Part shown: piece by piece, positions 48,087 to 61,003 of the stretch | Position numbering within the stretch: position 1 is the stretch's first letter | How the letters are laid out: each line of letters starts with the position of its first letter | Assembly (NCBI RefSeq): GCF_902806985.1 | Contig: NZ_CADCXY010000001.1 | Span: 868,001-932,000, forward strand | Length of the DNA stretch: 64,000 bases | DNA from: Pseudidiomarina piscicola | GTDB lineage: Bacteria > Pseudomonadota > Gammaproteobacteria > Enterobacterales > Alteromonadaceae | Direction of reading: 5' to 3' | Notes under the pieces: model-generated | What the model saw: only the letters and a program-made list of their open reading frames with translations | What the model was told of the DNA's origin: nothing | The model's database searches: none | Position numbers and translations under genes: made by a program

Positions 48087-48800
48087 ATGCTTATAACTCC
48101 GATCAGTGCTTTTGATGATAACTATATTTGGGCCATACAGCCAGTCGCTGGTGCACCAGCGGTTATCGTTGATCCCGGCGATCACCGGCCGGTGCTTGCG
48201 TGGCTTGAGCAACAGGACATCGAATTAGCAAGCATTTTAATTACCCACCACCACTGGGACCACACCGATGGGGTTTTACCATTACTCGAACACTTTAAGG
48301 TTCCTGTTTATGGCCCTCGTAACCCCGTCATTAAGGGGCTATCGACACAACTGGCCGATGGCGATAGCTTTATTCCAGAAGGGCTTGAACAAAGGTTTAC
48401 AGTGATTGAAACTCCCGGCCACACACTCGATCATATTAGCTTTTACACACCTGGCTTGTTATTTTGTGGCGATACGTTGTTTAGTGCAGGCTGTGGGCGC
48501 ATGTTTGAAGGTACGGCACCACAATTTTTGGCTTCTTTACGTAAGCTAGCCGAACTTCCAGCGTCAACCGCCGTCTACTGTACTCATGAATATACCGCCG
48601 CTAACTTGCGTTTTGCGGCTGCCGCTGAACCTGATAACCCGTCGATTCAAAAGGCTCAGCAGGAAGTTTCGAATTGGCGACGGGACCATAAACCCTCACT
48701 TCCATCAAGCATTGCACGTGAGTTGAGCATTAATCCATTTTTACATGCCCGCAATGCAGAAGAATTTGCCCAATTAAGGCAGTGGAAAGATAAATTTTAA
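48087..48800 (+). CDS. gloB: Hydroxyacylglutathione hydrolase (glyoxalase II)
   Basis: A 237-residue MBL-fold enzyme that hydrolyses S-lactoylglutathione, finishing methylglyoxal detoxification. Metal ligands are in ITHHHWDHTDG (H54, H56, D58, H59), ETPGHTLDHI, LLFCGDTLFSAGCGRMFEG (D) and YCTHEYT (H). The C-terminal HAGH_C region RRDHKPSLPSSIARELSINPFL binds glutathione. Three in-frame ATGs are possible (48072, 48084, 48087); I chose 48087, which leaves a 6-base spacer after AGG and matches the family N-terminus. It is upstream of mltD by 58 bases. Confidence 0.95.
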   Translation: MLITPISAFDDNYIWAIQPVAGAPAVIVDPGDHRPVLAWLEQQDIELASILITHHHWDHTDGVLPLLEHFKVPVYGPRNPVIKGLSTQLADGDSFIPEGLEQRFTVIETPGHTLDHISFYTPGLLFCGDTLFSAGCGRMFEGTAPQFLASLRKLAELPASTAVYCTHEYTAANLRFAAAAEPDNPSIQKAQQEVSNWRRDHKPSLPSSIARELSINPFLHARNAEEFAQLRQWKDKF

Positions 48801-48858
48801 ACTCGTACACTGCTTTCTCTAAGAAGTATTGGTGACGAAAGAAAAGGAAAAAGGCTTA

Positions 48859-53461
<4,603 letters not shown>

Positions 53462-53504
53462 AGCAGGCTTTCCATGATCTGTTTTGACCCTATAGTTCTT
53501 GTTT

Positions 53505-56500
53505 TTAAGAGGCTTCGGTGAGTGCAACGGCCTCGTCAACATCCACCGCGACTAAGCGTGAAACACCCGGTTCTTGCATTGTCACACCCGCTAGGTGTGA
53601 GGCCATTTCCATCGCCACTTTATTATGACTGATGTAAATGAACTGTACTGTCTGTGACATTTCTTCGACTAAACGACAAAAACGCCCAACGTTTGCATCG
53701 TCTAAGGGCGCATCCACCTCGTCCAACAAACAAAACGGTGCTGGATTAAGTCTGAATATAGCGAACACCAATGATAAAGCCGTCAGGGCTTTTTCACCAC
53801 CCGATAACAGGTGAATTGTACTATTTTTCTTGCCCGGTGGCCGCGCCATGATCGCCACACCTGTTTCGAGTAGATCATCTTCGGTAAGTTCCAAGTAAGC
53901 ACTACCGCCACCAAAAACTTTGGGAAACAGTTCTTGAAGCCCGGTATTGACAGCGTCAAAGGTACTTTTGAAACGCTGTCGAGTCTCCCGTTCAATCTTA
54001 CGAATAGCATTATCAAGCGTCTCTAAACTTGAGCTTAAATCATCATGTTGCTGATCTAAATAGGCTTTACGTTCTGCTAAAGTTTCCGCCTCTTCGATCG
54101 CCGCGAGGTTAATGGCGCCCAGTCGCCCAATCGCACTTTGTAGACGATCAACTTCGGCCTGCCACTTTGCTTCATCGGCTTGCTCGGGCAATTGCTCTAA
54201 TACTGGCTTCAACGGCTGTTGCATCTCTTCCAGCACCGCTAACACATTACGGCTTCGCTCTTGAAGCGCAGCGAGCTCCATTTGGCTACTTTGCAATTGC
54301 TGGCGAGCTTTCTCAATTTGTGTCTCTACGCCTTTCGCACCGCTACTAACCTCATTAAGCTGTTGCTCAATATCTGCCAGCTGATTACTCCACGCACGAC
54401 GTGCTTCATCAACATCTTCACGCTGTGCTAACAGTTCTTCTAATTGTAATGCTTGAACTTCCAATTGCTGTTGCTGATCGAGATCAGGATCGGTAAGTAA
54501 GTTCAGTTGTTCCTGTGCTTGGCTCTGCTGCAACTGCGAGCGCTGCAACAAGGTTTGTAGGTGATGTAATTCACTCTTTATTTGTTCAAGCTGTAACTTC
54601 TTGTCTTGTTGTTCTTGTTGTCGCTGCTGCTGCATCGCGCGTAGCTGGCTGCGCTGATGCTGCAGCTGTTCACGTTTCTCTTGCCACTTTTCATCGCTGT
54701 CAGATGGTTGCTCTTGCTGCTCAAATTGATGCATCTGTGAAGCAAGTTCTTGCTCTTGCAGCTTTAACATTTCAGCCTGCTCGGTCAACTCCAAGCGGCG
54801 CTCGTCGACAGTACTGAGCTTAGTTTCCAACACTTGCTGTTGTTGCGTCTGCCATTGGCTTTTCTCACGCCAAGTGGCTACTTCAGCCTGATATTGGCTA
54901 TGCAATTCACGCTGCTGCTGAAGGTCTAGTTCATGCTGGCGTCGCTGCTCTTGAAGTTGCTTTAATGATTGCTCAAGCTCAACACTTTGGTGTGCTACGT
55001 CTTCTAGTTCAGTTTTTAACGCAACTAACTCTTGCTGCTGCAACAGCTGGCTATCTTCCAGCGCAACCTGTGCCGCTTGATATCCTGCGGCTGACCAGAT
55101 CTCACCTTGTTGGTTAACGGCATAATGCCACTGCTGTGTTTGCAGTTTCTGCTGAGCTTCATTGGCATCGGCAACTAAGGCGACCTGCTGCGCCCACTGC
55201 CAGTTTTTTAATGGCGCTGAAAGCTCAGCTGCTAAACTCCCGGTTTTCGGCTGTTCGGCGTCACTGCCAATAGTCACCAGCCGCATACCAAGTTGTTGCG
55301 GCCAGCTAGCTAACACGTCATTCACTACGTAGGCATCGAGCCAAGGCTCTAACAACTGCTCAACCGCAAACTGCCACTGTTCACTCACCTCTACTGCATC
55401 GCGCAGCTGACCTTGGTGTTGAATACCCTGTTCATTCAACCACTCGCAAAGTTGTTGCGGCCAAGAGCTCGCCTGCGAGGCTTCGAGTAATGTTTCTAAT
55501 GAGCTTTGCCGACCTAGCAACTGTTGTTCACGTTGACGTGACTGACCTAATTGCTGTTCACAGTGTTCACGTTGTTCACGCAATTGCTGCTGTTTAAGTT
55601 GCGACTTTTGCAGTTCCTCGTCACTGTTCGAAAGCTGTTGCTCAGCCTGCGTTAGCTTGGTGTTCGCCTGCTCTTGCTGCACCACTGCAAGATCACTTTG
55701 TAATTGCTGCTGTTGCTGGTCAAGTTCCTGTAACTGTTGGACGATACGTTGCAGTTGATCTTGATTACGCTCCTGTTGCAACTTCAACGTCTGCGCTCGC
55801 TCGCGTTGCGCTTGTTGCGCGTCTAAATGCGCCTGATAGTCGTTTTGTAGCTGTAACCATTGTTCTTCGTGCGCATGAAAGGCTTGCTCGGCCTCTTGGG
55901 TTCGCAGCTCAGCCTCTTCAACTTCAGGGGTTAACTGCTCGAGCTGTAACTGCAACTCCTGCTGTTGCTCAAAATCGCGGGCATAAGTGTCATTCAGCTG
56001 CGCCAGCTCGGCACTTAACTGTTGCTGTCGCTGCTCACGTTGTTGCAATTGCTGTCGCGCACTCTGCAATTGCTGCTCGATGCGGGTTATTTCATTACCA
56101 AGCTGATAAAACTGTTGCTGAACTTCATCTAATTTTAGCTTTGTTTCTGAAGCTTGTTCGCGCAACTCGATGGTACCGCGCTCGCTCCCCCTTTGCTCAG
56201 CCACCCAGCGTTCAAGTTCAGCTTCATGTTCACGAATGGTTTGCCTAATGCGTTCCGCCTGTTGCTCTTGCGTGAGCCATTTCAACGCCTGCAGTTCAGC
56301 CTTAAACTTACGCTCTTGTTGCTTTAAGTCTTTGTAGCGCCGAGCTGCTGCTGCTTGGCGCTGAAGTTTATCTAGTTGGCTTCCTAGTTCATCACGAACG
56401 TCACTTAACCGCTCAAGATTATCCCGCGTATGCTGCATGCGGTTTTCTGTTTCTCGGCGCCGCTCTTTATACTTTGAAATACCCGCGGCCTCTTCGATAA

Positions 56501-56987
56501 ATACCCGAAGCTCTTGTGGCTTCGACTCTATTAGCCGAGAAATCATGCCTTGTTCAATGATCGCGTAACTGCGTGGCCCAAGGCCGGTTCCCAAAAATAG
56601 ATCGGTAATATCGCGACGCCGACACTTGCTCGAATTTAGAAAATAGTCTGAGCGCCCTTCTCGGGTCACTAAGCGTTTGACCGATATTTCTGCGTAATTT
56701 GCATACTCGCCTTGAATTCGTCCATCGGAATTATCAAATACTAACTCGACACTGGCTTGCGAAACGGGCTTACGTGCGCCGGAACCATTGAAAATAACAT
56801 CGGTCATAGCATCGCCGCGCAGGTTTTTAGCTGAGCTTTCGCCCAGCACCCAGCGTACCGCATCGATGACGTTCGACTTGCCACAGCCATTCGGCCCAAC
56901 GACGCAAGTCATTTGGTGCGGAAAAGGTACTTTGGTCGCATCGACAAAGGATTTAAAACCAACCAGTTTGATGTGTTTTAGACGCAT
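53505..56987 (-). CDS. smc: Chromosome partition protein Smc
   Basis: A 1160-residue SMC ATPase that compacts and segregates DNA together with ScpA and ScpB. Walker A is in VVGPNGCGKSNVIDAVRW (about 29-46) and the C-loop in LLSGGEKALTALSLVFAI; the Walker B block is PAPFCLLDEVDAPLDDANV near the C-terminus. Two long coiled coils flank a hinge at about residues 495-645. The coils are strikingly rich in glutamine. It heads the smc-zipA-ligA unit, which suggests that this organism uses Smc-ScpAB rather than MukBEF. The start has no strong ribosome-binding site but ATG 56987 aligns with the family. Confidence 0.96.
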   Translation of the reverse strand: MRLKHIKLVGFKSFVDATKVPFPHQMTCVVGPNGCGKSNVIDAVRWVLGESSAKNLRGDAMTDVIFNGSGARKPVSQASVELVFDNSDGRIQGEYANYAEISVKRLVTREGRSDYFLNSSKCRRRDITDLFLGTGLGPRSYAIIEQGMISRLIESKPQELRVFIEEAAGISKYKERRRETENRMQHTRDNLERLSDVRDELGSQLDKLQRQAAAARRYKDLKQQERKFKAELQALKWLTQEQQAERIRQTIREHEAELERWVAEQRGSERGTIELREQASETKLKLDEVQQQFYQLGNEITRIEQQLQSARQQLQQREQRQQQLSAELAQLNDTYARDFEQQQELQLQLEQLTPEVEEAELRTQEAEQAFHAHEEQWLQLQNDYQAHLDAQQAQRERAQTLKLQQERNQDQLQRIVQQLQELDQQQQQLQSDLAVVQQEQANTKLTQAEQQLSNSDEELQKSQLKQQQLREQREHCEQQLGQSRQREQQLLGRQSSLETLLEASQASSWPQQLCEWLNEQGIQHQGQLRDAVEVSEQWQFAVEQLLEPWLDAYVVNDVLASWPQQLGMRLVTIGSDAEQPKTGSLAAELSAPLKNWQWAQQVALVADANEAQQKLQTQQWHYAVNQQGEIWSAAGYQAAQVALEDSQLLQQQELVALKTELEDVAHQSVELEQSLKQLQEQRRQHELDLQQQRELHSQYQAEVATWREKSQWQTQQQQVLETKLSTVDERRLELTEQAEMLKLQEQELASQMHQFEQQEQPSDSDEKWQEKREQLQHQRSQLRAMQQQRQQEQQDKKLQLEQIKSELHHLQTLLQRSQLQQSQAQEQLNLLTDPDLDQQQQLEVQALQLEELLAQREDVDEARRAWSNQLADIEQQLNEVSSGAKGVETQIEKARQQLQSSQMELAALQERSRNVLAVLEEMQQPLKPVLEQLPEQADEAKWQAEVDRLQSAIGRLGAINLAAIEEAETLAERKAYLDQQHDDLSSSLETLDNAIRKIERETRQRFKSTFDAVNTGLQELFPKVFGGGSAYLELTEDDLLETGVAIMARPPGKKNSTIHLLSGGEKALTALSLVFAIFRLNPAPFCLLDEVDAPLDDANVGRFCRLVEEMSQTVQFIYISHNKVAMEMASHLAGVTMQEPGVSRLVAVDVDEAVALTEAS

Positions 56988-57132
56988 TCAATTTGCAGCT
57001 GCATAATTATTGTTGTCCGTTCATAATGCTAGATTTTGTAACATTTTCAAGGGTAGGTTACCGAGTAAAAGTTCGTATACTGGGTAAAATTTTCACGACT
57101 ATCAGTTTAGTTAGCTTTTTAAGGAGTAATGA

Positions 57133-57873
57133 ATGCCCCAAGCCGCTTCCAGTGATTTTGGCGCAAGCTACGTTGCCCGTGGCTTTGAGCTCGCTTTCCA
57201 AAAAGGCGTGCGGCGCTACGCATTAATTCCCTTAAGCATCAATATTGTGCTGTTTAGCATTGCTATTTATTTTACCTTTCATTACACCACATTATGGGTG
57301 GCTGATCTTATTGCTTGGTTACCGTCATGGTTACAGTGGCTTGAGCTCGTGCTTTGGCCACTTATCATTATCGGTGTTCTCTTACTTTTTGCGTTAACTT
57401 TCACCAGCGTTGCGAACATTATTGCTTCGCCTTTTAATAGCTTATTGGCTGAAAAAGTTGAAGAACGCCTGACCGGTGTGCCCGCTCCCAACGGCGGCGT
57501 GGCTGGAATGTTAAAGGATATACCACGAACCTTAGGCCGCGAGCTACAAAAGCTTGTCTACTTTGTTCCTCGCACGCTGGGCTTTTTGCTGCTACTGCTA
57601 TTTATTCCCGTGATAGGACAACTTTTATGGTTGCTGTGGGGCGGCTGGATGATGACGATTCAATATGCCGATTATGCATTTGATAACCATAAAGTACCCT
57701 TTCGCAATATGCGTCGCAGTTTACATCAGCATCAGGGTAAAAGTTTAACCTTTGGGGTGGTGGTGGCGTTTCTCGCCTCTATTCCGCTGGTGAATTTGAT
57801 CATGATCCCAATTGCAGTCTGTGGCTCAACCGCGATGTGGGTCGATCATATGCGTGCTCAAAATTTACCCTAG
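57133..57873 (+). CDS. cysZ: CysZ-like membrane protein (EI24 domain)
   Basis: A 246-residue membrane protein with about four membrane segments (about residues 30-50, 72-95, 145-170 and 205-230). Family pieces are GFELAFQKGVRRYALIPLSINIVLF and SPFNSLLAEKVEERLTG, followed by FVPRTLGFLLLLL and WMMTIQYADYAFDNHKVPF, all typical of CysZ. In E. coli CysZ imports sulfate for cysteine synthesis and lies next to zipA. Here it is divergent from smc-zipA-ligA, the same neighbourhood. AAGGAG precedes ATG 57133. Confidence 0.92.
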   Translation: MPQAASSDFGASYVARGFELAFQKGVRRYALIPLSINIVLFSIAIYFTFHYTTLWVADLIAWLPSWLQWLELVLWPLIIIGVLLLFALTFTSVANIIASPFNSLLAEKVEERLTGVPAPNGGVAGMLKDIPRTLGRELQKLVYFVPRTLGFLLLLLFIPVIGQLLWLLWGGWMMTIQYADYAFDNHKVPFRNMRRSLHQHQGKSLTFGVVVAFLASIPLVNLIMIPIAVCGSTAMWVDHMRAQNLP

Positions 57874-57933
57874 CAGAACATCGTTGCAATGGTTATGATA
57901 GTTAAATAACTGTTAGCTATCAGGAAGCAAATC

Positions 57934-58752
57934 GTGCACTTGGTACGTCATCTTACATTAAGCTTATTGCTGTTCGTTGGACTACTGCCAAACCTGCAGG
58001 CCAACGAGGATGAGATTGTTTGGGGCGTTAACCATGCCCCTCCGTTCCATATTGCAGACGGATACCTCGCTGATCAGGGTGTCTGTGACCTTATGATTGA
58101 TGCGTTTGCTCGAGCCCTTCCAGAAACCAGCCAAAGTGTTCTACGCTATCCGCAAAGTCGCATCGCAGCCCTTATTCGGCAGGGTAAAAACTTGTGCTTC
58201 CCCTGCTTAATAAAGCGCGCGCAAGACACCGACTTTGTCTATTTCTCTAACGCAACTCTTGAATATCCGGCGCACGGCATCATTACCCGTCCGGAGCTCG
58301 CAAAAGAGTTCGAACGGCGGTTTGGTAATCCGGTTGATCTTGTTGAGTTATTAAAAACTGGTGATTATCGATTTGGCCAGCCGTTGGGGCGCGCCTATGG
58401 CAGCTTGCAACCCTACATTGATAGGTTTCTGCACAACACCTCACGTTTTAGCGAAATATCAGGCCGTAATGCGAACGCCAATATGCTTGCGATGGTGAAT
58501 GCCGAACGCCTTGATTTTGCGATCGATTACCCAATTTTGTTGAACTACCACAACGATATCTTGCCGATCGACTTGGTTTTTATGCCTATCAAACAAAACT
58601 ATGAACAGCCAGTAGAGGGGGCTGTCGGCTGTGCGGCGACACCGTGGGGAAGAAAGGCTATTGATAAAATTAATAGTGCGATTCCGCAAGTCATTGAAGA
58701 CCTCAAGTTCCGTACCGCAAAAGATCGTTGGCTTATGCCACGGAACCCGTAA
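57934..58752 (+). CDS. Periplasmic solute-binding-like protein
   Basis: A 272-residue exported protein with a signal peptide (to about residue 23, NLQA). The rest resembles bacterial extracellular solute-binding family 3 proteins: IVWGVNHAPPFHIADG at the start, and FAIDYPILLNYH and PWGRKAIDKINSAIPQVIEDLKF at the end, like the TIGR02285-type group. No ABC permease or ATPase is adjacent, so it is an orphan; the ligand is unknown. A GTG start is supported by an AGGAAG site 7 bases upstream. It follows cysZ by 60 bases. Confidence 0.78.
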   Translation: MHLVRHLTLSLLLFVGLLPNLQANEDEIVWGVNHAPPFHIADGYLADQGVCDLMIDAFARALPETSQSVLRYPQSRIAALIRQGKNLCFPCLIKRAQDTDFVYFSNATLEYPAHGIITRPELAKEFERRFGNPVDLVELLKTGDYRFGQPLGRAYGSLQPYIDRFLHNTSRFSEISGRNANANMLAMVNAERLDFAIDYPILLNYHNDILPIDLVFMPIKQNYEQPVEGAVGCAATPWGRKAIDKINSAIPQVIEDLKFRTAKDRWLMPRNP

Positions 58753-58806
58753 AATAGCCCCTACAAATCTTCTATCACTTTGTTCATCAACCATGGCTTT
58801 TTTACT

Positions 58807-59631
58807 ATGAAAGTTTCTTCTTTGTCATTAGCAACCTCTGTCGCTATCGTATTGGCCTGCTCTAGCACTTTCTACTCTACCGATGCACAAGCATGGGGAA
58901 AAACCGGACATCGTATCACTGGTAAAATTGCCAGTGCTTACCTTAGTGATGCTGCACGTGCCGCTATTCGTGACCTGCTTGGGCCCGAATCATTGGCGGA
59001 AGCATCAACTTACGCAGATGAAATGCGCTCAAACCCAAGTGATTTTTGGCAGCAAACGGCTGGGCCATTTCACTACGTAACGCTCAATCAACCGCATACC
59101 TATGATGCCGAAGATTGCCCGCCACAAGGTGATGCCATGAGCGCATTGAAAGATTTTACGGCCACCTTAAAAGATACGTCTGCTCGTCACGAAGACAAGC
59201 AACTTGCGCTACGCTTTATCGTGCATATTATTGGTGACTTACATCAACCCTTGCATGTAGGTTCTGCCGCGTTAAACGATCGTGGTGGAAATGACGTCAA
59301 AGTGACCTTTTTCGGTGAGCAGAGCAACTTACACCGGGTCTGGGATTCAGGTTTAGTCGAGCACCAGAAGCTTTCTTACTCCGAGTTTTCGCATTGGCTG
59401 CAGCGCAAAATAACGCCGCAGCAAGCACAACAGTGGGCCACTCCTGATCCTTATCAGTGGATTAATGAAAGTTCAAAGCTGCGCGATGAGATCTATCCGC
59501 AAACAGATGAGCCTTACTTAGCTTGGGATTATGTTTACAGCTACACACCGACGATGAAACAACGTTTGCAACAGGGCGGAGTTCGTATTGCGGCGTATTT
59601 AAATCAAGTATTTGCTGAGTCGCAAAGTTAA
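58807..59631 (+). CDS. S1/P1-family nuclease, exported
   Basis: A 274-residue zinc nuclease that degrades single-stranded DNA or RNA outside the cytoplasm. The signal peptide ends AQA and the mature protein begins with W30, whose N-terminus coordinates zinc in S1/P1 enzymes; WGKTGHRITGKIA is the signature. Further ligands are in the STYADEMRS, FHYVTL, VHIIGDLHQPLHVG and NLHRVWDSGL segments. I chose ATG 58807 because it begins a proper signal peptide; the frame runs 27 bases further without improvement, and no strong ribosome-binding site is seen. The gene is convergent with rmuC. Confidence 0.92.
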   Translation: MKVSSLSLATSVAIVLACSSTFYSTDAQAWGKTGHRITGKIASAYLSDAARAAIRDLLGPESLAEASTYADEMRSNPSDFWQQTAGPFHYVTLNQPHTYDAEDCPPQGDAMSALKDFTATLKDTSARHEDKQLALRFIVHIIGDLHQPLHVGSAALNDRGGNDVKVTFFGEQSNLHRVWDSGLVEHQKLSYSEFSHWLQRKITPQQAQQWATPDPYQWINESSKLRDEIYPQTDEPYLAWDYVYSYTPTMKQRLQQGGVRIAAYLNQVFAESQS

Positions 59632-59645
59632 GTTGGCGAGGCGAA

Positions 59646-59673
59646 ACGATAGCGAGTTAAGCCTCGCTATCGT
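59646..59673. repeat. Perfect 11-bp hairpin spanning the rmuC stop codon
   Basis: ACGATAGCGAG (59646-59656) and CTCGCTATCGT (59663-59673) are exact reverse complements around a 6-base loop. The rmuC stop codon (59657-59659, minus strand) lies in the loop, so the right arm codes the last RmuC residues. Only three T follow on the minus strand, so terminator function is uncertain. Confidence 0.8.
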
Positions 59674-61003
59674 CATCCAATAATTTAGTATCCAACTTCT
59701 TCGAAGTCTGTACTCCCATCTCCTTAAACTTCTCAACGCGCCCGACCAAGTTGCCGCGACCACTTGAGAGTTTATTCATTGCACCATCGTAGTTCTTACG
59801 CGCTGCATCTAGGCTGTTACCGATTTTTTGCATGTCTTCAGTAAAGCCGACAAACTTGTCGTAAAGCTTACCCGCATCGGTCGCAATTTGCTGCGCATTA
59901 CGGTTCTGATATTCATACTGCCAAATATTATTCACAGTTCTTAGCGCAACCAACAAGTTGGTCGGGCTTACCAGCATAATATTATTATCTAGCGCCAGAC
60001 GAATGAGCTCTGGATCACGATCAACAGCAAGCAAAAACGCCGGCTCAATTGGAATAAACATCAACACGTAATCAAGTGTTCGAACACCTTCAAGCTGCTG
60101 ATAATTCTTCTTTCCGAGGCCTTTGATGTGCGCACGTAATGAATTCACATGCTCGGTTAAAGCCGCTTCACGTAATTGCTCATCGTCGCTATTAAAGTAG
60201 CGCTCATAGGCAACCAAAGAGACTTTAGAGTCGATGACGACGTCTTTGTCGTTCGGCAAATGCACCACAACATCGGGCTTAAACGATTTGCCATCTTCAT
60301 CACGATGATGACTTTGCGTTTCGTATTCATTACCTTCACGTAACCCCGATTGATTAAGGATACGCTCGAGTACGACCTCACCCCAATTCCCTTGAGCTTT
60401 GGTATCACCTTTCAATGCTTTGGTTAACGCTTCGGCTTCCGATGCCATTTGTTTGTTTAGATCCTGCAATGAAGTGATTTGCTGAGTTAACGAAGCCCGT
60501 TGTTTTAGCTCTTCCGTATACTGTGATTCCACTTGTTTCTTGAACGCATCAAGTTGTTGCTTAAAAGGGGCTAAAGTGGTTTCAAGTGTGGTTTTACTAT
60601 GTTGCTGCAAGCGCTCAGACTTTTGCTCGAAAATCTGTTGAGCCAAGCGCTCGAACTCTTTTTTCATACGTTCTTCGCTGGCTTCTAACAGTTTTTGCTT
60701 TTCTTCTGCATGCTTGAGCGTACTTTCCAATTTACTTTGCGATGCAGCAAGGTCCGCCTGCAACTGGCTGCGTTGCTGTTGCACCTGCACCAGCTGTTGC
60801 TCGGTCTGTTGCAAGCGCTGCTCAGAGCGTTCGAGCTCTTGCTCTAATTGCTGCTCGCGTTGCCCGGCCACCGTTTGTTGGTGGCCCATCTGTTGCTGTA
60901 GCTGGGCAAGCTTAGGACGTTGCAACGCCCAGCCAATCAACAGCCCCAGAATGCACGCGCCAGCCCCGGCCACCAGCCATTGCCAAATTAGCAGATTAAG
61001 CAT
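59657..61003 (-). CDS. rmuC: RmuC family DNA recombination protein
   Basis: A 448-residue protein with an N-terminal membrane segment (about 5-27), a glutamine-rich coiled coil (about 30-190), and the RmuC core (about 195-420). The core shows the family motifs GNWGEVVLERILNQSGLREGNEYETQ, KPDVVVHLPNDKDVVIDSKVSL and YVLMFIPIEPAFLLAVDRDPEL; the DSKVS part suggests a PD-(D/E)XK-like nuclease. RmuC limits inversions at short repeats in E. coli. It overlaps the fumarase stop by 8 bases, so both are on one transcript. The coil shows compositional bias but no break. Confidence 0.94.
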   Translation of the reverse strand: MLNLLIWQWLVAGAGACILGLLIGWALQRPKLAQLQQQMGHQQTVAGQREQQLEQELERSEQRLQQTEQQLVQVQQQRSQLQADLAASQSKLESTLKHAEEKQKLLEASEERMKKEFERLAQQIFEQKSERLQQHSKTTLETTLAPFKQQLDAFKKQVESQYTEELKQRASLTQQITSLQDLNKQMASEAEALTKALKGDTKAQGNWGEVVLERILNQSGLREGNEYETQSHHRDEDGKSFKPDVVVHLPNDKDVVIDSKVSLVAYERYFNSDDEQLREAALTEHVNSLRAHIKGLGKKNYQQLEGVRTLDYVLMFIPIEPAFLLAVDRDPELIRLALDNNIMLVSPTNLLVALRTVNNIWQYEYQNRNAQQIATDAGKLYDKFVGFTEDMQKIGNSLDAARKNYDGAMNKLSSGRGNLVGRVEKFKEMGVQTSKKLDTKLLDDDSEA

